From Luidia sarsii (taxonomy: Eukaryota > Echinodermata > Asteroidea > Paxillosida > Luidiidae): DNA of 64,000 bases. The position numbers and the translations under genes were made by a program. Below the pieces are notes generated by a model. That model did no database searches. It was not told where the DNA came from and saw nothing but the letters and a program-made list of their open reading frames with translations. Within the stretch, counting starts at the first letter, position 1, and each line of letters opens with the position of its first letter. The stretch spans positions 5,518,621-5,582,620 of the forward strand of contig OX465117.1 of NCBI GenBank assembly GCA_949987565.1, read 5' to 3'. Below, in pieces: positions 23,545-36,239 of the stretch.

Positions 23545-25153
23545 TCATACTATGTTCGATTTCAGATTTTTCAAAGCTGATGCATAGGTGTTCTCCAGGT
23601 CTGTTAGCAGGCTAAGTTTTAGCTTTGTCAAGTGAATAATGAATGAGATATTAACGAGCAAAGTGTATTTTTCTTTGCAGTTTCTCTCCGCCGTCTGACT
23701 GTTGTGTACTGCTGTATGCACACACAAGCTGCCTAGCTGACAGAGGTTGGTTCTCTTTGCTTGATCATCAAATCATCATACTGTGTTCGATTTCAGATTT
23801 TTCAAAGCTGATATAGGTGTTCTCCAGGTCTGTTAGCTGGCTAAGTTTTAGCTTTGTCAAGTGATTAATTAATAAGATATTAACGAGCAAAGTGTATTTT
23901 TCTTTACAGTTGCTCTCCGCCGTCTGACTGTTGTGTTCAGCTGTATGCACACACAAGCTGCCTAGCTGACAGGTTGGTTCTCTTTGCTTGATCATCAAAT
24001 CATCATACTATGTTCGATTTCAGATTTTTCAAAGCTGATGCATAGGTGTTCTCCAGGTCTGTTAGCAGGCTAAGTTTTAGCTTTGTCAAATGAATAATGA
24101 ATGAACTATTAACGAGCAAAGTGTATTTTTCTTTGCAGTTTCTCCCCGCCGACTGACTGTTGTGTACTGCTGTATGCACACACAAGCTGCCTACCTGACA
24201 GAGGTTGGTTATCTTTGCTTGATCATCAGATCATCATACTATGTTCGATTTCAGATTTTTCAAAGCTGATGCAAAGGTGTTCTCCAGGTCTGTTAGCAGG
24301 CTAAGTTTTAGCTTTGTCAAGTGAATAATGAATGAGATATTAACGAGCAAAGTGTATTTTTCTTTACAGTTGCTCTCCGCCGTCTGACTGTTGTGTACTG
24401 CTGTATGCACACACAAGCTGCCTAGCTGACAGAGGTTGGTTCTCTTTGCTTGATCATCAAATCATCATACTATGTTCGATTTCAGATTTTTCAAAGCTGA
24501 TGCATAGGTGTTCTCCAGGTCTGTTAGCAGGCTAAGTTTTAGCTTTGTCAAGTGAATAATGAATGAGATATTAACGAGCAAAGTGTATTTTTCTTTGCAG
24601 TTTCTTTCCGCCGACTGACTGTTGTGTACTGCTGTATGCACACACAAGCTGCCTAGCTGACAGAGGTTGGTTCTCTTTGCTTGATCATCAAATCATCATA
24701 CTATGTTCGATTTCAGATTTTTCAAAGCTGATGCATAGGTGTTCTCCAGGTCTGTTAGCAGGCTAAGTTTTAGCTTTGTCAAGTGAATAATGAATGAGAT
24801 ATTAACGAGCAAAGTGTATTTTTCTTTGCAGTTTCTCTCCGCCGTCTGACTGTTGTGTACTGCTGTATGCACACACAAGCTGCCTAGCTGACAGAGGTTG
24901 GTTCTCTTTGCTTGATCATCAAATCATCATACTGTGTTCGATTTCAGATTTTTCAAAGCTGATATAGGTGTTCTCCAGGTCTGTTAGCTGGCTAAGTTTT
25001 AGCTTTGTCAAGTGATTAATTAATGAGATATTAACGAGCAAAGTGTATTTTTCTTTACAGTTGCTCTCCGCCGTCTGACTGTTGTGTTCTGCTGTATGCA
25101 CACACAAGCTGCCTAGCTGACAGGTTGGTTCTCTTTGCTTGATCATCAAATCA
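23545..25153 (+). repeat. 9-monomer HOR, copy 3 (first 7 units)
   Basis: Units one to seven of the 2073-bp HOR are present. After the 227-bp unit at 24927-25153 the order changes to a gaactat unit, so the copy is truncated there. In this copy the second unit (23776-24002) also has the 227-bp form but keeps the TTCAG subtype, so the second 2-bp deletion has moved onto another E subtype, which points to conversion or exchange inside the HOR. Confidence 0.85.
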
Positions 25154-28100
25154 TCATACTATGTTCGATTTCAGATTTTTCAAAGCTGATGCATAGGTGT
25201 TCTCCAGGTCTGTTAGCAGGCTAAGTTTTAGCTTTGTCAAGTGAATAATGAATGAACTATTAACGAGCAAAGTGTATTTTTCTTTGCAGTTTCTCCCCGC
25301 CGACTGACTGTTGTGTACTGCTGTATGCACACACAAGCTGCCTACCTGACAGAGGTTGGTTATCTTTGCTTGATCATCAGATCATCATACTATGTTCGAT
25401 TTCAGATTTTTCAAAGCTGATGCAAAGGTGTTTTCCAGGTCTGTTAGCAGGCTAAGTTTTAGCTTTGTCAAGTGAATAATGAATGAGATATTAACGAGCA
25501 AAGTGTATTTTTCTTTGCAGTTTCTTTCCGCCGACTGACTGTTGGGTACTGCTGTATGCACACACAAGCTGCCTAGCTGACAGAGGTTGGTTCTCTTTGC
25601 TTGATCATCAAATCATCATACTATGTTCGATTTCAGATTTTTCAAAGCTGATGCATAGGTGTTCTCCAGGTCTGTTAGCAGGCTAAGTTTTAGCTTTGTC
25701 AAGTGAATAATGAATGAGATATTAACGAGCAAAGTGTATTTTTCTTTACAGTTGCTCTCCGCCGTCTGACTGTTGTGTACTGCTGTATGCACACACAAGC
25801 TGCCTAGCTGACAGAGGTTGGTTCTCTTTGCTTGATCATAAAATCATCATACTATGTTCGATTTCAGATGTTTCAAAGCTGATGCATAGGTGTTCTCCAG
25901 GTCTGTTAGCAGGCTAAGTTTTAGCTTTGTCAAGTGAATAATGAATGAGATATTAACGAGCAAAGTGTATTTTTCTTTACAGTTTCTTTCCGCCGACTGA
26001 CTGTTGGGTACTGTGTATGCACACACAAGCTGCCTACCTGACAGAGGTTGGTTCTCTTTGCTTGATCATCAAATCATCATACTATGTTCGATTTAAGATT
26101 TTTCAAAGCTGATGCATAGGTGTTTTCCAGGTCTGTTAGCAGGCTAAGTTTTAGCTTTGTCAAGTGAATAATGAATGAGATATTAACGAGCAAAGTGTAT
26201 TTTTCTTTGCAGTTTCTCTCCGCCGACTGACTGTTGTGTACTGCTGTATGCACACACAAGCTGCCTACCTGACAGAGGTTGGTTATCTTTGCTTGATCAT
26301 CAAATCATCATACTATGTTCGATTTAAGATTTTTCAAAGCTGATGCATAGGTGTTCTCCGGGTCTGTTAGTAGGCTAAGTTTTAGCTTTGTCAAGTGAAT
26401 AATGAATGAGATATTAACGAGCAAAGTGTATTTTTCTTTACAGTTGCTCTCCGCCGTCTGACTGTTGTGTACTGCTGTATGCACACACAAGCTGCCTAGC
26501 TGACAGAGGTTGGTTCTCTTTGCTTGATCATCAAATCATCATACTATGTTCGATTTCAGATTTTTTAAAGCTGATGTATAGGTGTTCTCCAGGTCTGTTA
26601 GCAGGCTAAGTTTTAGCTTTGTCAAGTGAATAATGAATGAGATATTAACGAGCAAAGTGTATTTTTCTTTACAGTTGCTCTCCGCCGTCTGACTGTTGTG
26701 TACTGCTGTATGCACACACAAGCTGCCTGGCTGACAGAGGTTGGTTCTCTTTGCTTGATCATCAAATCATCATACTATGTTCGATTTAAGATTTTTCAAA
26801 GCTGATGCATAGGTGTTCTCCAGGTCTGTTAGCAGGCTAAGTTTTAGCTTTGTCAAGTGAATAATGAATGAACTATTAACGAGCAAAGTGTATTTTTCTT
26901 TGCAGTTTCTCCCCGCCGACTGACTGTTGTGTACTGCTGTATGCACACACAAGCTGCCTACCTGACAGAGGTTGGTTATCTTTGCTTGATCATCAGATCA
27001 TCATACTATGTTCGATTTCAGATTTTTCAAAGCTGATGCAAAGGTGTTCTCCAGGTCTGTTAGCAGGCTAAGTTTTAGCTTTGTCAAGTGAATAATGAAT
27101 GAGATATTAACGAGCAAAGTGTATTTTTCTTTGCAGTTTCTTTCCGCCGACTGACTGTTGGGTACTGCTGTATGCACACACAAGCTGCCTACCTGACAGA
27201 GGTTGGTTCTCTTTGCTTGATCATCAAATCATCATACTGTGTTCGATTTCAGATTTTTCAAAGCTGATGCATAGGTGTTCTCCAGGTCTGTTAGCTGGCT
27301 AAGTTTTAGCTTTGTCAAGTGATTAATGAATGAGATATTAACGAGCAAAGTGTATTTTTCTTTACAGTTGCTCTCCGCCGTCTGACTGTTGTGTACTGCT
27401 GTATGCACACACAAGCTGCCTACCTGACAGAGGTTGGTTCTCTTTGCTTGATCATCAAATCATCATACTATGTTCGATTTCAGATTTTTCAAAGCTGATG
27501 CATAGGTGTTCTCCAGGTCTGTTAGCAGGCTAAGTTTTAGCTTTGTCAAGTGAATAATGAATGAACTATTAACGAGCAAAGTGTATTTTTCTTTGCAGTT
27601 TCTCCCCGCCGAATGACTGTTGTGTACTGCTGTATGCACACACAAGCTGCCTACCTGACAGAGGTTGGTTATCTTTGCTTGATCATCAGATCATCATACT
27701 ATGTTCGATTTCAGATTTTTCAAAGCTGATGCATAGGTGTTCTCCAGGTCTGGTAGCAGGCTAAGTTTTAGCTTTGTCAAGTGAATAATGAATGAGATAT
27801 TAACGAGCAAAGTGTATTTTTCTTTACAGTTGCTCTCCGCCGTCTGACTGTTGTGTACTGCTGTATGCACACACAAGCTGCCTAGCTGACAGAGGTTGGT
27901 TCTCTTTGCTTGATCATAAAATCATCATACTATGTTCGATTACAGATTTTTTGAAAGCTGATGCATAGGTGTTCTCCAGGTCTGTTAGCAGGCTAAGTTT
28001 TAGCTTTGTCAAGTGAATAATGAATGAGATATTAACGAGCAAAGTGTATTTTTCTTTGCAGTTTCTTTCCGCCGACTGACTGTTGGGTACTGCTGTATGC

Positions 28101-28156
28101 ACACACAAGCTGCCTAGCTGACAGAGGTTGGTTCTCTTTGCTTGATCATCAAATCA
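24927..28156 (+). repeat. Segmental duplication, copy 1 (14 monomers)
   Basis: Fourteen units recur at 28621-32081. Shared private markers: CAGATGTTTC (about 25867), a 1-bp deletion TACTGTGTATG (about 26010), CTCCGGGTC (about 26358), GATGTATAGG (about 26574), GCCTGGCTG (about 26725), GCCGAATGAC (about 27609), TCTGGTAGC (about 27750) and GATTACAGATTTTTTG (about 27940). So many rare changes in the same order make common descent certain. Confidence 0.93.
25847..26076 (+). repeat. 230-bp monomer with 1-bp deletion
   Basis: TACTGCTGTATG is shortened to TACTGTGTATG and ATTTTTC is changed to ATGTTTC. The only other copy is 29772-30001 in the partner duplication. The deletion breaks the minus-strand open frame. 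Confidence 0.9.
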
Positions 28157-28620
28157 TCATACTGTGTTCGATTACAGATTTTTTGAAAGCTGATGCATAG
28201 GTGTTCTCCAGGTCTGTTAGCAGGCTAAGTTTTAGCTTTGTCAAGTGAATAATGAATGAGATATTAACGAGCAAAGTGTATTTTTCTTTGCAGTTTCTTT
28301 CCGCCGACTGACTGTTGGGTACTGCTGTATGCACACACAAGCTGCCTAGCTGACAGAGGTTGGTTCTCTTTGCTTGATCATCAAATCATCATACTATGTT
28401 CGATTACAGATTTTTTGAAAGCTGATGCATAGGTGTTCTCCAGGTCTGTTAGCAGGCTAAGTTTTAGCTTTGTCAAGTGAATAATGAATGAGATATTAAC
28501 GAGCAAAGTGTATTTTTCTTTGCAGTTTCTCTCCGCCGTCTGACTGTTGTGTACTGCTGTATGCACACACAAGCTGCCTAGCTGACAGAGGTTGGTTCTC
28601 TTTGCTTGATCATCAAATCA
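28157..28620 (+). repeat. Two extra monomers carrying the GATTACAG insertion marker
   Basis: Units 28157-28388 and 28389-28620 are both 232 bp and share GATTACAGATTTTTTG with the preceding unit 27925-28156. Otherwise they differ: one has CTGTG and GTTGGG, the other CTATG, GCCGTC and GTTGTG. Three adjacent but otherwise different units sharing one compound change is best explained by local conversion or exchange. Both are missing from the partner duplication, where only 31850-32081 has the marker. Confidence 0.85.
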
Positions 28621-31600
28621 TCATACTGTGTTCGATTTCAGATTTTTCAAAGCTGATATAGGTGTTCTCCAGGTCTGTTAGCTGGCTAAGTTTTAGCTTT
28701 GTCAAGTGATTAATTAATGAGATATTAACGAGCAAAGTGTATTTTTCTTTACAGTTGCTCTCCGCCGTCTGACTGTTGTGTTCTGCTGTATGCACACACA
28801 AGCTGCCTAGCTGACAGGTTGGTTCTCTTTGCTTGATCATCAAATCATCATACTATGTTCGATTTCAGATTTTTCAAAGCTGATGCATAGGTGTTCTCCA
28901 GGTCTGTTAGCAGGCTAAGTTTTAGCTTTGTCAAGTGAATAATGAATGAACTATTAACGAGCAAAGTGTATTTTTCTTTGCAGTTTCTCCCCGCCGACTG
29001 ACTGTTGTGTACTGCTGTATGCACACACAAGCTGCCTACCTGACAGAGGTTGGTTATCTTTGCTTGATCATCAGATCATCATACTATGTTCGATTTCAGA
29101 TTTTTCAAAGCTGATGCAAAGGTGTTTTCCAGGTCTGTTAGCAGGCTAAGTTTTAGCTTTGTCAAGTGAATAATGAATGAGATATTAACGAGCAAAGTGT
29201 ATTTTTCTTTGCAGTTTCTTTCCGCCGACTGACTGTTGGGTACTGCTGTATGCACACACAAGCTGCCTACCTGACAGAGGTTGGTTATCTTTGCTTGATC
29301 ATCAGATCATCATACTATGTTCGATTTCAGATTTTTCAAAGCTGATGCAAAGGTGTTTTCCAGGTCTGTTAGCAGGCTAAGTTTTAGCTTTGTCAAGTGA
29401 ATAATGAATGAGATATTAACGAGCAAAGTGTATTTTTCTTTGCAGTTTCTTTCCGCCGACTGACTGTTGGGTACTGCTGTATGCACACACAAGCTGCCTA
29501 GCTGACAGAGGTTGGTTCTCTTTGCTTGATCATCAAATCATCATACTATGTTCGATTTCAGATTTTTCAAAGCTGATGCATAGGTGTTCTCCAGGTCTGT
29601 TAGCAGGCTAAGTTTTAGCTTTGTCAAGTGAATAATGAATGAGATATTAACGAGCAAAGTGTATTTTTCTTTACAGTTGCTCTCCGCCGTCTGACTGTTG
29701 TGTACTGCTGTATGCACACACAAGCTGCCTAGCTGACAGAGGTTGGTTCTCTTTGCTTGATCATAAAATCATCATACTATGTTCGATTTCAGATGTTTCA
29801 AAGCTGATGCATAGGTGTTCTCCAGGTCTGTTAGCAGGCTAAGTTTTAGCTTTGTCAAGTGAATAATGAATGAGATATTAACGAGCAAAGTGTATTTTTC
29901 TTTACAGTTTCTTTCCGCCGACTGACTGTTGGGTACTGTGTATGCACACACAAGCTGCCTACCTGACAGAGGTTGGTTCTCTTTGCTTGATCATCAAATC
30001 ATCATACTATGTTCGATTTAAGATTTTTCAAAGCTGATGCATAGGTGTTTTCCAGGTCTGTTAGCAGGCTAAGTTTTAGCTTTGTCAAGTGAATAATGAA
30101 TGAGATATTAACGAGCAAAGTGTATTTTTCTTTGCAGTTTCTCTCCGCCGACTGACTGTTGTGTACTGCTGTATGCACACACAAGCTGCCTACCTGACAG
30201 AGGTTGGTTATCTTTGCTTGATCATCAAATCATCATACTATGTTCGATTTAAGATTTTTCAAAGCTGATGCATAGGTGTTCTCCGGGTCTGTTAGTAGGC
30301 TAAGTTTTAGCTTTGTCAAGTGAATAATGAATGAGATATTAACGAGCAAAGTGTATTTTTCTTTACAGTTGCTCTCCGCCGTCTGACTGTTGTGTACTGC
30401 TGTATGCACACACAAGCTGCCTAGCTGACAGAGGTTGGTTCTCTTTGCTTGATCATCAAATCATCATACTATGTTCGATTTCAGATTTTTTAAAGCTGAT
30501 GTATAGGTGTTCTCCAGGTCTGTTAGCAGGCTAAGTTTTAGCTTTGTCAAGTGAATAATGAATGAGATATTAACGAGCAAAGTGTATTTTTCTTTACAGT
30601 TGCTCTCCGCCGTCTGACTGTTGTGTACTGCTGTATGCACACACAAGCTGCCTGGCTGACAGAGGTTGGTTCTCTTTGCTTGATCATCAAATCATCATAC
30701 TATGTTCGATTTAAGATTTTTCAAAGCTGATGCATAGGTGTTCTCCAGGTCTGTTAGCAGGCTAAGTTTTAGCTTTGTCAAGTGAATAATGAATGAACTA
30801 TTAACGAGCAAAGTGTATTTTTCTTTGCAGTTTCTCCCCGCCGACTGACTGTTGTGTACTGCTGTATGCACACACAAGCTGCCTACCTGACAGAGGTTGG
30901 TTATCTTTGCTTGATCATCAGATCATCATACTATGTTCGATTTCAGATTTTTCAAAGCTGATGCAAAGGTGTTCTCCAGGTCTGTTAGCAGGCTAAGTTT
31001 TAGCTTTGTCAAGTGAATAATGAATGAGATATTAACGAGCAAAGTGTATTTTTCTTTGCAGTTTCTTTCCGCCGACTGACTGTTGGGTACTGCTGTATGC
31101 ACACACAAGCTGCCTACCTGACAGAGGTTGGTTCTCTTTGCTTGATCATCAAATCATCATACTGTGTTCGATTTCAGATTTTTCAAAGCTGATGCATAGG
31201 TGTTCTCCAGGTCTGTTAGCTGGCTAAGTTTTAGCTTTGTCAAGTGATTAATGAATGAGATATTAACGAGCAAAGTGTATTTTTCTTTACAGTTGCTCTC
31301 CGCCGTCTGACTGTTGTGTACTGCTGTATGCACACACAAGCTGCCTACCTGACAGAGGTTGGTTCTCTTTGCTTGATCATCAAATCATCATACTATGTTC
31401 GATTTCAGATTTTTCAAAGCTGATGCATAGGTGTTCTCCAGGTCTGTTAGCAGGCTAAGTTTTAGCTTTGTCAAGTGAATAATGAATGAACTATTAACGA
31501 GCAAAGTGTATTTTTCTTTGCAGTTTCTCCCCGCCGAATGACTGTTGTGTACTGCTGTATGCACACACAAGCTGCCTACCTGACAGAGGTTGGTTATCTT

Positions 31601-32081
31601 TGCTTGATCATCAGATCATCATACTATGTTCGATTTCAGATTTTTCAAAGCTGATGCATAGGTGTTCTCCAGGTCTGGTAGCAGGCTAAGTTTTAGCTTT
31701 GTCAAGTGAATAATGAATGAGATATTAACGAGCAAAGTGTATTTTTCTTTACAGTTGCTCTCCGCCGTCTGACTGTTGTGTACTGCTGTATGCACACACA
31801 AGCTGCCTAGCTGACAGAGGTTGGTTCTCTTTGCTTGATCATAAAATCATCATACTATGTTCGATTACAGATTTTTTGAAAGCTGATGCATAGGTGTTCT
31901 CCAGGTCTGTTAGCAGGCTAAGTTTTAGCTTTGTCAAGTGAATAATGAATGAGATATTAACGAGCAAAGTGTATTTTTCTTTGCAGTTTCTTTCCGCCGA
32001 CTGACTGTTGGGTACTGCTGTATGCACACACAAGCTGCCTACCTGACAGAGGTTGGTTCTCTTTGCTTGATCATCAAATCA
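28621..32081 (+). repeat. Segmental duplication, copy 2 (15 monomers)
   Basis: All fourteen units of 24927-28156 recur, plus one: the GCAAAGG/TTTTCC/GTTGGG unit is present twice in a row (29079-29309 and 29310-29540). The offset is 3,694 bp before that extra unit and 3,925 bp after it. The similarity ends inside the last unit, whose tail has CCTACCTG here and CCTAGCTG in copy 1. Confidence 0.92.
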
Positions 32082-32774
32082 TCATACTATGTTCGATTTA
32101 AGATTTTTCAAAGCTGATGCATAGGTGTTTTCCAGGTCTGTTGGCAGGCTAAGTTTTAGCTTTGTCAAGTGAATAATGAATGAGATATTAACCAGCAAAG
32201 TGTATTTTTCTTTGCAGTTTCTCTCCGCCGACTGACTGTTGTGTACTGCTGTATGCACACACAAGCTGCCTACCTGACAGAGGTTGGTTATCTTTGCTTG
32301 ATCATCAAATCATCATACTATGTTCGATTTAAGATTTTTCAAAGCTGATGCATAGGTGTTCTCCAGGTCTGTTAGCAGGCTAAGTTTTAGCTTTGTCAAG
32401 TGAATAATGAATGAGATATTAACGAGCAAAGTGTATTTTTCTTTACAGTTGCTCTCCGCCGTCTGACTGTTGTGTACTGCTGTATGCACACACAAGCTGC
32501 CTAGCTGACAGAGGTTGGTTCTCTTTGCTTGATCATCAAATCATCATACTATGTTCGATTTCAGATTTTTCAAAGCTGATGCATAGGTGTTCTCCAGGTC
32601 TGTTAGCAGGCTAAGTTTTAGCTTTGTCAAGTGAATAATGAATGAACTATTAACGAGCAAAGTGTATTTTTCTTTGCAGTTTCTCCCCGCCGACTGACTG
32701 TTGTGTACTGCTGTATGCACACACAAGCTGCCTACCTGACAGAGGTTGGTTATCTTTGCTTGATCATCAGATCA
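32082..32774 (+). repeat. Three transitional monomers
   Basis: Three ordinary 231-bp units with private changes such as GTTGGCAGG (about 32142) and TTAACCAGC (about 32190). They are not part of an obvious local HOR. They lie between the segmental duplication and the 7/8-unit blocks that follow. Confidence 0.7.
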
Positions 32775-34391
32775 TCATACTATGTTCGATTTCAGATTTT
32801 TCAAAGCTGATGCATAGGTGTTCTCCAGGTCTGTTAGCAGGCTAAGTTTTAGATTGGTCAAGTGAATAATGAATGAGATATTAACGAGCAAAGTGTATTT
32901 TTCTTTGCAGTTTCTTTCCGCCGACTGACTGTTGGGTACTGCTGTATGCACACACAAGCTGCCTACCTGACAGAGGTTGGTTCTTTTTGCTTGATCATCA
33001 AATCATCATACTATGTTCGATTTAAGATTTTTCAAAGCTGATGGATAGGTGTTCTCCAGGTCTGTTAGCAGGCAAAGTTTTAGCTTTGTCAAGTGAATAA
33101 TAAATGAGATATTAACGAGCAAAGTGTATTTTTCTTTACAGTTGCTCTCCGCCGTCTGACTGTTATGTACTGCTGTATGCACACACAAGCTGCCTAGCTG
33201 ACAGAGGTTGGTTCTCTTTGCTTGATCATCAAATCATCATACTATGTTCGATTTCAGATTTTTCAAAACTGATGCATATGTGTTCTCCAGGTCTGTTAGC
33301 AGGCTAAGTTTTAGCTTTGTCAAGTGAATAATGAATGAGATATTAACGAGCAAAGTGTATTTTTCTTTACAGTTGCTCTCCGCCGTCTGACTGTTGTGTA
33401 CTGCTGTATGCACACACAAGCTGCCTAGCTGACAGAGGTTGGTTCTCTTTGCTTGATCATCAAATCATCATACTATGTTCGATTTAAGATTTTTCAAAGC
33501 TGATGCATAGGTGTTCTCCAGGTCTGTTAGCAGGCTAAGTTTTAGCTTTGTCAAGTGAATAATGAATGAGATATTAACGAGCAAAGTGTATTTTTCTTTG
33601 CAGTTTCTCTCCGCCGTCTGACTGTTGTGTACTGCTGTATGCACACACAAGCTGCCTAGCTGACAGAGGTTGGTTCTCTTTGCTTGATCATCAAATCATC
33701 ATACTGTGTTCGATTTCAGATTTTTCAAAGCTGATGCATAGGTGTTCTCCAGGTCTGTTAGCTGGCTAAGTTTTAGCTTTGTCAAGTGATTAATGAATGA
33801 GATATTAACGAGCAAAGTGTATTTTTCTTTACAGTTGCTCTCCGCCGTCTGACTGTTGTGTACTGCTGTATGCACACACAAGCTGCCTAGCTGACAGAGG
33901 TTGGTTCTCTTTGCTTGATCATCAAATCATCATACTATGTTCGATTTCAGATTTTTCAAAGCTGATGCATAGGTGTTCTCCAGGTCTGTTAGCTGGCTAA
34001 GTTTTAGCTTTGTCAAGTGAATAATGAATGAACTATTAACGAGCAAAGTGTATTTTTCTTTGCAGTTTCTCCCCGCCGACTGACTGTTGTGTACTGCTGT
34101 ATGCACACACAAGCTGCCTACCTGACAGAGGTTGGTTATCTTTGCTTGATCATCAGATCATCATACTATGTTCGATTTCAGATTTTTCAAAGCTGATGCA
34201 TAGGTGTTCTCCAGGTCTGTTAGCAGGCTAAGTTTTAGCTTTGTCAAGTGAATAATGAATGAGATATTAACGAGCAAAGTGTATTTTTCTTTACAGTTGC
34301 TCTCCGCCGACTGACTGTTGTGTACTGCTGTATGCACACACAAGCTGCCTAGCTGACAGAGGTTGGTTCTCTTTGCTTGATCATAAAATCA
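32775..34391 (+). repeat. 7-monomer block, copy 1 of an irregular 7/8-mer HOR
   Basis: It begins with a unit carrying the private TTTTAGATTGGTC (about 32847), which recurs at the start of the next block (about 34465). Order: that unit, two acag units, a GCCGT gcag unit, a CTGTG/TAGCTGG unit, a gaactat unit and an acag unit. The two acag units carry many private changes (GATGGATAGG, GGCAAAG, AATAATAAATG, GTTATGTAC; AAAACTG, CATATGTG), making this one of the most diverged stretches. Confidence 0.75.
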
Positions 34392-36239
34392 TCATACTAT
34401 GTTCGATTTCAGATTTTTCAAAGCTGATGCATAGGTGTTCTCCAGGTCTGTTAGCAGGCTAAGTTTTAGATTGGTCAAGTGAATAATGAATGAGATATTA
34501 ACGAGCAAAGTGTATTTTTCTTTGCAGTTTCTTTCCGCCGACTGACTGTTGGGTACTGCTGTATGCACACACAAGCTGCCTACCTGACAGAGGTTGGTTC
34601 TCTTTGCTTGATCATCAAATCATCATACTATGTTCGATTTAAGATTTTTCAAAGCTGATGCATAGGTGTTTTCCAGGTCTGTTAGCAGGCTAAGTTTTAG
34701 CTTTGTCAAGTGAATAATGAATGAGATATTAACGAGCAAAGTGTATTTTTCTTTGCAGTTTCTCTCCGCCGACTGACTGTTGTGTACTGCTGTATGCACA
34801 CACAAGCTGCCTACCTGACAGAGGTTGGTTATCTTTGCTTGATCATCAAATCATCATACTATGTTCGATTTCAGATTTTTCAAAGCTGATGCATAGGTGT
34901 TCTCCAGGTCTGTTAGCAGGCTAAGTTTTAGCTTTGTCAAGTGAATAATGAATGAGATATTAACGAGCAAAGTGTATTTTTCTTTACAGTTGCTCTCCGC
35001 CGTCTGACTGTTGTGTACTGCTGTATGCACACACAAGCTGCCTAGCTGACAGAGGTTGGTTCTCTTTGCTTGATCATCAAATCATCATACTATGTTCGAT
35101 TTCAGATTTTTCAAAGCTGATGCATAAGTGTTCTCCAGGTCTGTTAGCAGGCTAAGTTTTAGCTTTGTCAAGTGAATAATGAATGAGATATTAACGAGCA
35201 AAGTGTGATTTTCTTTACAGTTGCTCTCCGCCGTCTGACTGTTGTGTACTGCTGTATGCACACACAAGCTGCCTAGCTGACAGAGGTTGGTTCTCTTTGC
35301 TTGATCATCAAATCATCATACTATGTTCGATTTAAGATTTTTCAAAGCTGATGCATAGGTGTTCTCCAGGTCTGTTAGCAGGCTAAGTTTTAGCTTTGTC
35401 AAGTGAATAATGAATGAGATATTAACGAGCAAAGTGTATTTTTCTTTGCAGTTTCTCTCCGCCGTCTGACTGTTGTGTACTGCTGTATGCACACACAAGC
35501 TGCCTAGCTGACAGAGGTTGGTTCTCTTTGCATGATCATCAAATCATCATACTGTGTTCGATTTCAGATTTTTCAAAGCTGATGCATAGGTGTTCTCCAG
35601 GTCTGTTAGCTGGCTAAGTTTTAGCTTTGTTAAGTGATTAATTAATGAGATATTAACGAGCAAAGTGTATTTTTCTTTACAGTTGCTCTCCGCCGTCTGA
35701 CTGTTGTGTTCTGCTGTATGCACACACAAGCTGCCTAGCTGACAGAGGTTGGTTCTCTTTGCTTGATCATCAAATCATCATACTATGTTCGATTTCAGAT
35801 TTTTCAAAGCTGATGCATAGGTGTTCTCCAGGTCTGTTAGCAGGCTAAGTTTTAGCTTTGTCAAGTGAATAATGAATGAACTATTAACGAGCAAAGTGTA
35901 TTTTTCTTTGCAGTTTCTCCCCGCCGACTGACTGTTGTGTACTGCTGTATGCACACACAAGCTGCCTACCTGACAGAGGTTGGTTATCTTTGCTTGATCA
36001 TCAGATCATCATACTATGTTCGATTTCAGATTTTTCAAAGCTGATGCATAGGTGTTCTCCAGGTCTGTTAGCAGGCTAAGTTTTAGCTTTGTCAAGTGAA
36101 TAATGAATGAGATATTAACGAGCAAAGTGTATTTTTCTTTACAGTTGCTCCCCGCCGACTGACTGTTGTGTACTGCTGTATGCACACACAAGCTGCCTAG
36201 CTGACAGAGGTTGGTTCTCTTTGCTTGATCATCAAATCA
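34392..36239 (+). repeat. 8-monomer block, copy 2 of an irregular 7/8-mer HOR
   Basis: Similar order to 32775-34391 with one added TCTCC/GCCGA unit in second place. The CTGTG unit in sixth place (35547-35777) is replaced by an E-like hybrid. The last unit (36009-36239) is an acag unit with GCTCCCCGCC, which is also the first unit of the next 16-monomer unit, so the blocks overlap. Confidence 0.72.
35547..35777 (+). repeat. E-like monomer without the 2-bp deletion
   Basis: Carries CTGTG, TAGCTGG, GATTAATTAATG and GTGTTCTG like the 229-bp type but keeps the full GATGCATAGG, so it is 231 bp. It could be an ancestor of the deleted form or a hybrid of a CTGTG unit and an E unit. The private TTGTTAAGTG (about 35629) and GCATGATC just before the unit set it apart. 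Confidence 0.75.

Noticed and set aside
33099..33104. Poly(A) signal AATAAA
   Set aside because: A private point change in one diverged unit creates it; there is no transcript context.
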